Shown: positions 50,208 to 60,607 of the stretch, piece by piece | Numbering within the stretch: position 1 is the stretch's first letter | Layout of the letters: the number at the start of each line of letters is the position of its first letter | Assembly: GCA_030068145.1 (NCBI GenBank) | Contig: JAPJBO010000542.1 | Coordinates: forward strand, 1 to 64,000 | Reading direction: 5' to 3' | DNA length: 64,000 bases | From: Diplonema papillatum | Lineage: Eukaryota > Euglenozoa > Diplonemea > Diplonemida > Diplonemidae | Notes under the pieces: model-generated | Told to the model about the DNA's origin: nothing | The model's database searches: none | Seen by the model: the letters and a program-made list of their open reading frames with translations, nothing else | Translations under genes and position numbers: made by a program

Positions 50208-50357
50208 AGGTGACCTCGCCCAAGCTCGTTTCCCCGGGTTAAGGCAGTCACTCAACATTCCCTTGCGCTAGTGCTATCAGTTACAAAGACGTGTTCTTAC
50301 TTCTCCCTTTCTTCTAGGCAGTTCTCGTCAGACAATACGAAGAGCAGAAACTCCTGA

Positions 50358-50765
50358 CGGTGAGACCCCCTCGAAAACACAGTGGCACGTCCAGCCTGGG
50401 AAGCTGGAGCTGGGTGCTGGAGTTTAAAAAGCGGGCGTCACACCCGCTTTTCGGGTGCGACGCGGGTGGGACATTCCTCGTCCTCGTCGTCTTCAGCGCC
50501 GTCCCCTTCGTCTACACGGGAGGTGGTGGTTCACCATGGGCACCTGCTAAAACGCGATGCTGTTGACGCCCTACGTGTGTGACCGGTATGAAGACATCCA
50601 AAAAAGACTCGAGGGGCGGCCGTGTGCTCATTTCGACGGAGGCTAACGGGGGGAGAAACTTTACAAGTACAAAGTGGGTCGTTTTTGTTGAACGCTCACG
50701 CCCGCCACTAAACCTAGATTTACCGGTGTTTCGTGTGGGTTACAGCACAATTTCCTCCTTTGAGA
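50358..50765 (+). repeat. 562 bp-period tandem block, unit 2
   Basis: Near-identical to 49796-50207, with the same hairpin (50427-50451) and repeat A version (50605-50765). The doubled repeat A therefore arose by block duplication, not by a second insertion. A further fragment (TTGTTGAATGCTTACGCCTGC) lies at 50823-50870. Confidence 0.88.
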
Positions 50766-50885
50766 TTTGGAATTGGTGGCGACGGTGGGGAGTCATCGGC
50801 ATGCTGACGAGTATCACACTATTGTTGTTGAATGCTTACGCCTGCCGCTAAACCCAAATTAACTTGTGATTTTAGCAACATACAA

Positions 50886-51035
50886 ATGCCGGAAACTGAA
50901 CCGCCCAAGTGGGACCTTCTGATCATGATCATTTGCAAATTTGCCACCTGAAACCACGTCCAGGATTTGGGCTCAGGGCAGTGCGGTCAACGAAAACTCT
51001 AGTTTCCCTTTCTACTTTCTCCTACTCTACGGTTT
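50886..51035 (-). repeat. Dispersed repeat E, copy 3, reverse
   Basis: Reverse complement of 26490-26640: GAACCGCCCAAGTGGGACC, TGATCATGATCATTTGC, CCACGTCCAGGATTTGGG and TACTTTCTCCTACTC. A diverged repeat A right end follows (51040-51122, CAAAGCGGGTGCCTATACAA). Confidence 0.82.
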
Positions 51036-51122
51036 TCGTGTAAGCTGCAGCTCATTCCGCCTTGTAGACTTTGCAACTGGCGGGCTCCTCAAGGATTTCC
51101 TCCAAAGCGGGTGCCTATACAA

Positions 51123-51422
51123 CAAGAAAAGGAGGGAAACAGAGAAAGGAGACAAACTGCCGCTGATACACGCTTTCTCCTTCGTGGCATTCCGCGCTTG
51201 CTAGGTCAACAACGGATGCAGTCAGGATGATGGACCAAAAGGAAAGTACAGCAAAGAAACTACTCTTTCGTTTTCGAAACGGTGTGCACAACGGAGATCT
51301 GTGCCCCGGAACGGCTTCATCCGCTGAACCCGTTCTCGACGCAGGATGACACTGGACAGTACTACCCCGTTTTGCTGTCAAATGCGCTGGTCCGATGGGC
51401 TCTCTCTCCATCAGTAGGGTAA

Positions 51423-51466
<44 letters not shown>

Positions 51467-52051
51467 GTTAGTGGGTAGATATGTTGAGCCAATTCACCCG
51501 CCCACCCTGAAAGCTATCTGAGCTCAGCTACGCGGCGATTGCACTACTGAACTGATGCAGATTATCGGCACAGATTATATGCATTCAAACCCAAACTACA
51601 AGGCTCGACAACGTTCGACATCGGGCAGGGGGTGGAATGGCTCGTATGTGCTGTGTAAGCTGTCCTCGAAGACGGGTCTCAGTAGCAAAGTTTCTTCGGG
51701 GATTTCGGGGGTGTACTGCCACACAGTTTAGATCGTACTAGACCAGGACACCGGCTGCGTCGAACTGTAGCTAACCTATGGACAAGCAACCCCGTTTTTC
51801 TTATTTTTCGCCTGAGTCCCGCGCTCATTTTTCTCGAATGCGAAGCCCCGGCAACGTGCCGCACGTGCCTCACTCGGTGCCGAAGAGCGTTTTGGGTTCC
51901 AGGGCGCCGCGTGGCCGACCCGTCAAAAAGCGGCCGGCACACTACTGGCTGCGCCTGAGCGTGCCGCGCCGAGCGTGCGCCACAACGAATGTCGGCCAGC
52001 TGCTCCGTCGAGAAGGTTGGACGTTCCCGGTTGCTGCGGGAAGCCGGAGGC
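51123..52051. other. No gene recognised
   Basis: No exon with splice or start support. The segment 51830-52030 is GC-rich with some coding character but no known motif. A small repeat shared with 3648 lies at about 51596. Confidence 0.4.
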
Positions 52052-52762
52052 CTACTCTGTGCTGCTGTCGCCGAGGTCTTCATCGTTGTCCTCGTCGATT
52101 TCCTCCACCTCTTCGCCTTCTTCATCCTCTTCTGCTTCTGCGTCGCTCTCGTCGGAGTCGTCTCCCCCCGTGGCAGGTGGTGCTTGGGTGCCCGTCTCTT
52201 CGTCCATTTTCTTCACCTTCTCCATCAACGCGGCGATCGCTGAGTCGAGGGCCATGTGCAGAGCTTCGGTGAACGTGCCGTACCCGATGCCGACGGCTTC
52301 GTCGCCGGCTGGGTTCCACACAAAGAGCTCCCACTTGTGCCCTTTGACGCCCATCTTCGCGAACCGGCCGCTCCTTCCGGTGACCGCCGGCACCTTGCCA
52401 CCCATCGCCTTCGTCAGCAGCTCCCAGAGCTCGACGGTCTTCTCCTTGCGCAGCTTGATGTCCGCCGGGGGCGTCTTGACGAGCCGCGGCAGCGTGCCGC
52501 CGAGGACCTGGCCCCGCAGCCGCGCCATCGCGGCGTGGGACAGGGGGTCGGCCGGCTCGGGCTTCACGTCGACGTCGACGCCGCAGCCGCCGCAGTTGCC
52601 CTTCTGCTTCACTTCGGCGGCCTTCTTTGTTATCTTGTACGGCTTCGCGCTCAGCAGCGCCGGGTCGACGCCGTCGTCCTCGTGGCCCCGCACGCGCTTC
52701 ATGCTAGGCGCCGCCACGGAGACGGGCACCCTTGGCGCCGGCCGGAATTTTTTAGACGGCAT
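52052..52762 (-). CDS. Intronless gene, 236-residue protein with acidic tail
   Basis: ATG at 52762, single open frame. The N-terminal half is basic (MPSKKFRPAPRVPV; MKRVRGHEDDGVDP; LLSAKPYKITKKAAEVKQKG) and includes GNCGGCGVDVDV. The middle looks folded: ELWELLTKAMGGKVPAVTG, then MGVKGHKWELFVWNPAGDEA and GYGTFTEALHMALDSAIAAL. The last ~40 residues are nearly all Asp, Glu and Ser (EAEEDEEGEEVEEIDEDNDE). A basic front, small central domain and acidic end suggest a chromatin-associated or histone-binding protein, but that is inference; I recognise no family. Two part-copies of its 5' end follow upstream. Confidence 0.62.
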   Translation of the reverse strand: MPSKKFRPAPRVPVSVAAPSMKRVRGHEDDGVDPALLSAKPYKITKKAAEVKQKGNCGGCGVDVDVKPEPADPLSHAAMARLRGQVLGGTLPRLVKTPPADIKLRKEKTVELWELLTKAMGGKVPAVTGRSGRFAKMGVKGHKWELFVWNPAGDEAVGIGYGTFTEALHMALDSAIAALMEKVKKMDEETGTQAPPATGGDDSDESDAEAEEDEEGEEVEEIDEDNDEDLGDSSTE

Positions 52763-52919
52763 CTTGCCAGTGGGTTCTTCGTGTTCTCTTGGGTTCCTGC
52801 CACCCAGGTGTGTCTGTGGGTGTGTTTTGTGGGGGGGGGGATCTCAGTAATGGGTAACCCCTGAGCGGAGTCGAGCCCAGTTGCGCAATGCACTTACGAT
52901 ACTGCCCGTTGTGCCAGCT

Positions 52920-53360
52920 GTGTTTTGTGTGGGTGCGTTGCGTTGCGGTTGCAAATTTTGTTTTCGCGCTGGAATTCTACTGAAGTATGGTCTGCACGGA
53001 AGCAAAGCGAGGCGGGCTTGCTGTCCATGCTCGAAGCACCGTTCCACCGCAGCTGGGCCATCGCAGCATGCGACAGAGGGGTCGGTCGGCTCCTTGCGCA
53101 GCTTGATGTCCGCCGGGGGAGTCTTGACGAGCCGCGGCAGCGTGCCGCCGAGGACCTGGCCCCGCAGCCGCGCCATCGCGGCGTGGGACAGGGGGTCGGC
53201 CGGCTCGGGCTTCACGTCGACGCCGCAGCCGCCGCAGTTGCCCTTCTGCTTCACTTCGGCGGCCTTCTTCGTTATTTTGTACGGCTTCGCGCTCAGCAGC
53301 GCCGGGTCGACGCCGTCGTCCTCGTGGCCCCGCACGCGCTTCATGCTAGGCGCCGCCACG
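52920..53360 (-). pseudogene. Tandem part-copy of the acidic-tail gene
   Basis: 53092-53360 repeats codons ~20-107 (MKRVRGHEDDGVDPA to PPADIKLRKE), offset 642 bases from the parent at its 5' side, then joins unrelated sequence (52920-53085) that is itself repeated at 53625-53780. One Val-Asp pair in GVDVDV is missing, a clean six-base difference. The parent's middle and acidic tail are absent. Confidence 0.82.
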
Positions 53361-53461
53361 GAGTGCGCGTCGGGTGGTGTGTCATTCCGTTGTGAAACCT
53401 TGTGAAGTCCCCTAACGCGTTTAGGGGGTGTTTAGGGTTGGGGTAGGGTGCGGTCGTTCTG

Positions 53462-53790
53462 CTACGGTACATTTTGTACGGCTTCGCGCTCAGCAGCGCC
53501 GAATCGACGCCGTCGTCCTCGTGACCCGCTCGGCGCCGCTACGGAGACGGGCACCCTCAGCGCCCGCCGGCAGTGGTCTTTTTTCGTTCTCTTGGGTTTC
53601 TATCACCCAGGCGTGTCTGTGCGTATGCGTATGGGCGTGTTGCGTTGCGATTGCAAATTCTGTTTTCGTGCTGGTATCCTACTGAAGTGTGGTCTGCACG
53701 CAGAAGCTGACGCAAAGCGAGGCGGGCTTGCTGTCCATTGCAGGAAGCACCATTACATCGCAGCATGCAACATGGGGTCGGCCAGCCCGG
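53462..53790 (-). pseudogene. Second, shorter part-copy of the acidic-tail gene
   Basis: 53466-53560 matches the first codons (TTGTACGGCTTCGCGCTCAG, CGACGCCGTCGTCCTCGTG) and 53575-53780 matches the gene's upstream region and 52920-53085 (TTCTCTTGGGTTTCT.TCACCCAGG, GTGGTCTGCACG, AAGCGAGGCGGGCTTGCTGT). A series of two duplications is the simplest reading. Confidence 0.75.
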
Positions 53791-54693
53791 GCGGTACCAA
53801 ACGTAGAGGCCTAACTTACTAGGCGGTTGCCAGCTGCTGAAGCATTGTCCTGTCGCTCAAGAAACGCTGCCGCCACATGGCGACAGCGTCCCCTGAGTGC
53901 AGAAGTTGTACTTGACTTCCTCCCCGCAAACCCGTAAACCCGGGAAAACCCGTAGATCTGCCCGCAAACCCCGCAAGGGGTACTCTTCACATGAACCCAA
54001 GGACCTAGAACCGCAGCGTACCGCGGTCAGGTGCGACTAAGGTAAAAAGCTCACTTGTGCCCTGTGGAACAATGCCCGAGATAACTACCCAGCACTTGAG
54101 CAGAGTTACAGCAGACAACCTGAAGTCTGTGTGGAATCCTACTCAAGTGCTGGCCTTCGTGTACGAAAACGGAAGGTAAGACTGAAAACACGACCTTGGT
54201 CAGATACTTCCTGGAAAGGAGGCATTGTTTTAACCTTTAGGCAGCAAACAGCGAAAGAATATACCGTGTGGGCGGAACATTCTTGAACGGAGGAGAGGAA
54301 ACAAGAGGGGGAAACACGAGGGGGAAACAAGAGGCGTGGGCTCAAAATGACCATGGCAAAACTGATTCCGATAAGCAAATCAGTTGTAAAGGACAGACAA
54401 CGTCGTGATTTGCTTGTTCTTCGCGCGTACGGGGGCTTAAGCGGTTCTGGGGAGGGAGTGCATTTATTCGCACATTCTTTGTTTCTTCGTTCGACGCCTG
54501 CAACCTGTTCCGGGACGTAACAGCTTCCACCATTTTTCCCAATCCAGCGGTCGAGGCTCGCCCACAAAACCGAAAGACAATCGTTGCGCTTTGCTCGTCT
54601 TGAAACAAACAAGGAGGAAAGAGTGTCTTCGGGTTCGCTTTTCTCTCAAAGAAGGCAACTGCCAGGAAAACACGCACGAAAATGGCATACATA
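53791..54693. other. No gene seen; CCCGCAAA-type repeat
   Basis: 53925-53975 has CCCGCAAACCCGTAAACCCG and CCCGCAAACCCCGCAAGG, related to the run at 59868-59915. No exon support elsewhere. Confidence 0.45.
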
Positions 54694-55034
54694 CTGTAAA
54701 TGGGTTTATCAAGAAAGGGCTTTATTAGTGAAGGGTTTTATTCGTGGGCGGTCAAATTGGTGAAGTTGCCAGCAGAATTAGTGAACATTTGACCGTTCGC
54801 TAACTAAAACGGGCCTTCTGGGTACACTTGGCTTACTGAGGGGCAAGCCCCGGAATCCTTCACCTATACTTGGGTGAATGAAGGAAGAACACAAGAACTG
54901 GCGATGGAGTGACTGGGAACGCTGCCCCGACTAGCACGAAGGCGCTGAGGACCCCGTTTTTATCGGGGAACGGACCAATCAGTGGAGTTTCGGCTGGTGA
55001 ACATCTGACCCGTCACGAACAAATCCATTTACGG
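54694..55034. mobile_element. MITE, Tc1/mariner (Stowaway-like) type, 341 bp
   Basis: TA dinucleotides flank the block (54692-54693, 55035-55036). The left end reads CTGTAAATGGGTTTATC and the right end, reversed, CCGTAAATGGATTTGTTC. A second inverted or direct motif, GTGAACATTTGACC / GTGAACATCTGACC, lies inside. No open frame of note. Confidence 0.72.
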
Positions 55035-55036
55035 TA

Positions 55037-57282
55037 GTTCTGAGAACTAAAACTTTTCGTTCACACGAGGGACAGTGCCGGTTTTGGTTTTTAACTCGAA
55101 GACTTTAGCGATGTCGGTGAAAGTAGTCAGATTTGAAACTTTTACGATTTAAAACCCCAGCTGGAGTCTTCCCCTGCAAGTCACAAACACTGCCCTGCGC
55201 AACCGCTGTGTGTGGCACGACCTCACACCGTGTCCGGGAGCTTGTAGATACGGCACCCATCAGACACTTCGCAAGAAGGAGGCATTTATTTAACCAGCCT
55301 GGCAGCAGCAACTACATCACAGATGGAGAGCAACGCGAGACGGCTGGCGTTTGGATCCTTCATCAGAGAAAGGGGTCGGAAAGACAAAAAACTTTCCATT
55401 AGCGAGAGGCTGGACGCACGGAGGTGGGCTATGGAACCGATGAGTCGTGATCGAAAAGAGAATATCGTAGGCGGAACACGGACGAGGAAAAAGAATGCGC
55501 AGTTTTGGTTGGAAAAAAGAGAAAGCAGAGAAGAAGACTTATACTGGTCCTTCGCGCACACGGTATGCGCTTTGGCGGTCGGCTAGCAAATGCACATTTT
55601 TGGCTCTGATACGTTCAGGGAACTAGCTTCGCACAATATATTGATATGGTATTTTTGAAAAAACTCCCCAGGATCACGATTGTCGGAGCCTGGCCGTTCC
55701 TGTTCATGTGGCTTCCAGCGAGCCACTGGCTCCAGTTCCATCCACCATGCGAGGTTGTTCGATGCAGCTGCAGCTACTGTCCTCAGCTTCCTGCAGTACA
55801 AAACAACATGCGTGTCTCAGGTCCGTGTGGAGGGGTGTTTAATGTTTAGGCAAAGCCTTGCCTCTGCCATATCGTGAGGGTTTTGAGCCCAAATGCTCGT
55901 GATCGTGAAGTGTCTCAAAACAGGAAAAAGACTTTTCCAGGGGATTGGCTTCCTGTTGTAGATGCCGCCTCCGTCGCTTAGTCAGTCCCGCACAGGCCGC
56001 CCCTGCTAGCAGCGGCAGCGCCGTCGGCTCTGTCCACAGCTTAAGCAGGCCAGCTAAGGACCGTAACCACGTATTCTGTTTGGGCGAACGCGGCATATAA
56101 TGTACGTTAAATGCGCGGGACGAGTGGGAGCAACGGCTCCGAGCCACCCCTCGAAGGAGCGGGATTTAATTATTACCAAACATGAAATGCTGGAGGAAAT
56201 GAGAAGCTCGTCGCCGCAAACCGTGGCGTTTTCACTTGCGTCCTGAATCCAGCTCTACGTAAAAAACGATCAGGCACTGCGTTCAACGAAAACAACTCTC
56301 TCTTCACATCATCATCATCATCATCATCATCATTAGTTTTGTATCAGCCGCGGTTGTGCGAGTGACGAGCTCTTATTTTAGATTTCGTCCGGGGACGGCG
56401 GAGGACTGAGGACTTAGAGGAGAAGGTCTTGGAGGCTCAACTACAAGCGTTTTCTGCTAGTTGCTCGATTCTAGCTTTGCACTCCCCTCCTACTATCAAC
56501 TGACAACTCCACAGGAGTGTCTTTCGAGTATTTTGCATGCTGGATTGTGTCCACTTCAAATACGAAAGGTGAAGGCTGACTTCCAGACCAACTGACCGCA
56601 GTGCCTCGGGTGAACCAGTTGCAGCCGAATGCATCGGCTCCAATTCAAATTTTTCTCTACACTGCTTTTTCTTGAATGGGATAAACACGCAGTCTTTTCC
56701 CTCCGAGGTTTTATTGTCGCAAATCCCCGTGTACAGCGGGCGGTGCCCACGGCACACGGCAGCATCCGTGCGGAGCATCAACCTCGTGTAACAGCAAGCG
56801 CACACGTATTAGGCTGCCGCAAACCCACATCATCGCACACACACGTATCAGGTTACCACACAAATTTCGTGAAGGAATTAATTGTGTTTCAGACGGGCGC
56901 TTCTGGGATTTGTTTATTTATTTTTGCTGGAGTCTGCCTGACAGCTGCTAGCGCAAAGAGGTCGCGGGGTAAATCTGTGACTTTCTGTTTCGTGAAGGAA
57001 ATAATTATTTTTTCACGGATTTGGCGGTCTTCACGAATTGACTAATTACGGGCTGGAGTGTAACGAGTGGACATCCACACATTCCACACGTGGAGCGTAA
57101 GCCCTGTGTGTCAGAGAACCCCTACGAGGACGTGTTGTTAACACTTTCGAAGCGTCTGGACTCACTCCGGGGCTCAGATCCTGGAAAGAATACGGCGTGC
57201 ATCCAAAAAACGGCCAAGCAGTCGGGTTTGCCCAAAACAAAATTTCAGGAATCTCGAAACTCTTCTTCATTCGGGTGTTCGA
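55037..57282. other. Gene-poor stretch with a CAT microsatellite
   Basis: (ATC)n/(CAT)n of about nine units at 56308-56334. A 28-base near-palindrome, CGTGAAGGAAATAATTATTT + TTTTCACG, lies at about 56994-57021, and a related TTTCGTGAAGGAATTAATTG at 56866. No exon recognised. Confidence 0.45.
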
Positions 57283-57333
57283 TGTGCCACATCGTGCCAC
57301 ATCGTGCCACATCGTGCCACATCGTGCCACATG
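57283..57333. repeat. 10 bp tandem repeat, five units
   Basis: GTGCCACATC repeated head to tail. Simple slippage-type array. Confidence 0.9.
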
Positions 57334-57636
57334 CTGGGGAAACTGTCACCATCCGCCCCGTTGAGGTGCCGGATTAACAGATTGTCCACAGGAGCATCTA
57401 CCAAAAGCTACACTGGAACCTTTTTGCACTGCTTTGCTTTTTTGCGTAGCCTGTCGGTATTTGCACAGACACTTGTACAATGTTACTCCTTCACCTCCCG
57501 CCACTGTTTTCAAGTCCAGAGACAGACCTGCGGTATCACATAGCTCGTGACAGAATCTTTGTTTGGCAATTCTACGCATCAAGCTAAGTCTTCGATTCGA
57601 ATCGCACGACAGAGGATAAACCGGTAGACGGATCCG

Positions 57637-57800
57637 AGGAAAGAGTAGTTCAGTCGCAGCTTTTGACAGATACGCAAAGTGGGTGCAGCGCGTTTCTCAC
57701 GAAAGGGGTGGTAGGTATTCCGACTGACCGCCATCGTGAGCAGCACAAACTCAAGAACCTAGTCGACTATTTTTGTGCAGGATTTGCATGCTTTGAAAGC
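57637..57800 (+). repeat. Dispersed repeat C, diverged copy 4
   Basis: AGAGTAGTTCAGTCGCAGC, TTTCTCACGAAAGGGGTGG, CACAAACTCAAGAACCTAGT + CGACTATTT, TTTGCATGCTTTGAAAG. Clearly older than the other copies. Confidence 0.6.
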
Positions 57801-58370
57801 GTATAACACCATGCTCCTTTTGGCGATCAGCCCTGCACAGACGCGGTTTTCCGTTCCATCGATTTTCCCATCCAGTGGAGTTCCGCTGTGTTCACAATTT
57901 TGCACGCACAGTTCTTTTCCTCTCAAAGGAGGCAAGTACGCAGTAATCACGCAAAAATGACACTTTTCCACACCGAGAACAAACAACATCGCATCAGCGA
58001 GAGACAAGGTGTCGGTGGCACCGGGACATATATTCTGAGATTCTGAGACGAAAGATTCCACCAACATCCCGTTGAGAGAAGATTGGTCAGAAGGTCAAAT
58101 TACTGTAAGGCCACAAAGGTTGCCGAGCTGTATGCGGTAAAAAAATGCGGTCAAAGATCGCAACCAGCACATGGTCGGCTAACCGTGTTAACATCACCGT
58201 TTCATGGAAGTGCAAGGATAGCTCGGAAAAAAAGGGAGGTGTCAACAGAAGGAAGAAGCTAGTTCGTCTTGAGTCAGGCGAGATCCGGGTCGGCTGAGTC
58301 GCGAAAGATCAGATTCGGCTAAGGCCCTCCGCCCTCGGAGGGTTGCTGTGGATTCATGCGAGTGCAGGAG

Positions 58371-58442
58371 AGGACGTTGCGTTCTTTGTCGACAAAGGAC
58401 GTTGCTTTCTTTGTCGACAAAGGACGTTGCGTTCTTTTTCAA
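58371..58442. repeat. 25 bp tandem repeat, nearly three units
   Basis: AGGACGTTGC.TTCTTTGTCGACAA-type units at 58371, 58396 and 58421; each holds the palindrome TTTGTCGACAAA. Confidence 0.88.
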
Positions 58443-58589
58443 CAACGGCATGTGTCAGACGAGCCCACTTCAATCGGGTCGTTCCTCACGGGCAGTTCGC
58501 TTTTTAGAGTTCGCTTGAAATTCCGGGGTTCTAGGGTCTCCGTGTGGGTGGTTTTTCTTAGAGCGAGAAAGGGCTATCTGGTTACGGGT

Positions 58590-58720
58590 TGTTTTTGTAC
58601 AAGCATCTGCTTTGGAAATACTTGAGGGGGCTGCCAGTTGTGAAACCTCAAAGAAGGGGATACGTGCTGAGCCCCCACGAAACACACGTAAATCTGGGTT
58701 TAGTAGCGGGCGTAAGCGCC
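58590..58720 (-). repeat. Repeat A, right half, reverse, ending at the core
   Basis: TTGTACAAGCATCTGCTTTG to TAGTAGCGGGCGTAAGCG. It stops inside the core, the same break point as at the retroelement. Confidence 0.8.
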
Positions 58721-59228
58721 TCGTCCCCCGGTCAGTCCAAGAAGCGCCCTGCGTGCCTGGTTCGCAACGTTTTGCACAGCTTTGATCCGGATTTCCGAAT
58801 GGGTTCTTTATTTTTGTTTGTGGTACTACAAGCACGTCGACAGTATCGGCTAATCGTTTTTTTTACGTTTTTGGTATCGGCCTAATAACGGTTTGCACGA
58901 TGTGTCGCTGGGCTGAAAGCCGGTCAGGCTGAAACGACGCCTCGACAAAACTCTTTGGGACTGGGGTCGACGCCGAACTCGCAGAGCGGTCTAGTCCACT
59001 ATCTTTGGAGCTCCGCGAAGTCTTTCCCTGCGTAAGTCGATGAACTTTTTCAGCGTTATTTGTGGACCCCCTTTTTTTTTTTTTTTTTTTGCGAAGCTCA
59101 GGCTCGAGTGAGTCCAAGCAGTGTGAACAGGAGCCTTCGCACGCAAAACCAATTGTGGGTGTCAAACAACCACTAGTTCTGTGGACTCAAATAGCCTTTT
59201 TTCGTACACTCCCGAAGCTTTCCTGAAC
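58721..59228. other. No gene seen
   Basis: Contains a T20 run near 59070. Nothing else recognised. Confidence 0.45.
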
Positions 59229-59460
59229 TGTGATGAAACACAAAGCAGTAGTTTAAGGAGTCCATCCGATCGCTTGTGATGAAACACAAAGCAGTAGTTT
59301 AAGGAGTCCATCCGATCGCTTGTGATGAAACACAAAGCAGTAGTTTAAGGAGTCCATCCGATCGCTTGTGATGAAACACAAAGCAGTAGTTTAAGGAGTC
59401 CATCCGATCGCTTGTGATGAAACACAAAGCAGTAGTTTAAGGAGTCCATCCGATCGCTTT
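59229..59460. repeat. 46 bp tandem repeat, five identical units
   Basis: Units start TGTGATGAAACACAAAGCAG at 59229, 59275, 59321, 59367 and 59413, continuing TAGTTTAAGGAGTCCATCCG. I see no differences between units, so the expansion is recent. Confidence 0.95.
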
Positions 59461-59867
59461 CGTATCGGCCTATTTTCGGTTTTCGAAAAGCGATGATACG
59501 CCGACAATACGACTATCGTTTCCAATAGTAGGCCGGTAATACACATCCGTGGGACTACCAAAAGACAACAACCGGCAGTCTCCTCAAGTATTTCCTACAA
59601 AGCAGGTGCTTGAAGCCTTATTTCAGACATTCGAGAAAGTCAGCACATAGGGTCATATTCGTTTGCGGTATGCTTTGTCTCCACAACGAAAGAGGTTTTC
59701 TGTTAAGCATATAGGCGCCGACACGTTGAACTGACGTGCGCCTGACAAAGTCTCTTACACCCGAGAACCCCAACGTTTCGAACAGGTCTTCGCTTCCTGC
59801 TTCACCTTCGGCCGCAAGAACCAATCCCGTGACCATTGACGTGCCTAAACGCTTCCACTGGGCTCCG

Positions 59868-59915
59868 CAAACCCGCAAACCCGCAAACCCGGAACCCGCA
59901 AACCCGCAAACCCGG
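59868..59915. repeat. CCCGCAAA microsatellite
   Basis: Seven-to-eight-base units CCCGCAAA, with one CCCGGAA variant. Similar to 53925-53975. Not a standard telomere repeat. Confidence 0.8.
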
Positions 59916-60002
59916 GTCCGGTGACCAGAGCCTGGTAGCAAAGTCGCAAATTATATGATGCGTGAGCGCACTTGGCGACGCACGGGGGCGGGGGTGGGAC
60001 AA

Positions 60003-60337
60003 TCACGCACGGTGCACTAGTCATGCCATTTGCTAGTCACTTACTACTGATCTTACTAGTCATATATCTTACTAGTCATATGACTTCTGCAGTAGTCATT
60101 CTTACAAGTGAATGAGTCGACTTTTGTGGGAAGAAAAAGTACGCCTTGTAAAGGGATTCCTCCACAAAATACAGTAGTCACTTGTAAGAAACAGTAAAAA
60201 TCACTAGTGAGTCTTTCTACTGCAGTAAGCACTCTTCAGTAGTAATATGACTAGTCTCGTCAACCAGTAGTAAGCACTTTTCAGTAGTAATATGACTAGT
60301 CTTTACGCTGTTTTTCAAATGACTAGTGAACCGTGCG
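60003..60337. mobile_element. MITE, ACTAGT-rich family, 335 bp, with GGGACAA target duplication
   Basis: Terminal inverted repeats CGCACGGTGCACTAGTCA (60006-60023) and TGACTAGTGAACCGTGCG (60320-60337), 17 of 18 matching. GGGACAA stands on both sides (59996-60002 and 60338-60344). The interior is built from ACTAGTCATATGACT-type words and an AGTAGTAATATGACTAGTCT pair (60238, 60282). The same family as 7957-8160. A 7-8 bp target site suggests the hAT superfamily, but this is not certain. Confidence 0.82.
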
Positions 60338-60607
60338 GGGACAACCTGGTCCGCAACTGGTTCGCAAGCTGCCTTGTCACACGACACGTTTTTCACTGAG
60401 GGGTTCGATGGGTCTTTCGAACCTATACCCAGCTTTGACGAGCGATTTGCACGTCAACACCGCAACGGACCTCCACCAGGGTTTCCCCCGACTTCGTCCA
60501 ATCCGGGCATAGTTCCATCTTTCGGGTGTACTTAACCTCAAATCCCTTTTATTGTAAATCAGGATCGAGCGTGTGCTGCGTCCTGCACGCTGTGAACGAT
60601 CGCGCGG

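Noticed and set aside
53400-53450. TTTAGGG-like words suggesting a telomere remnant
   Set aside because: Only two or three imperfect words, no tandem array.
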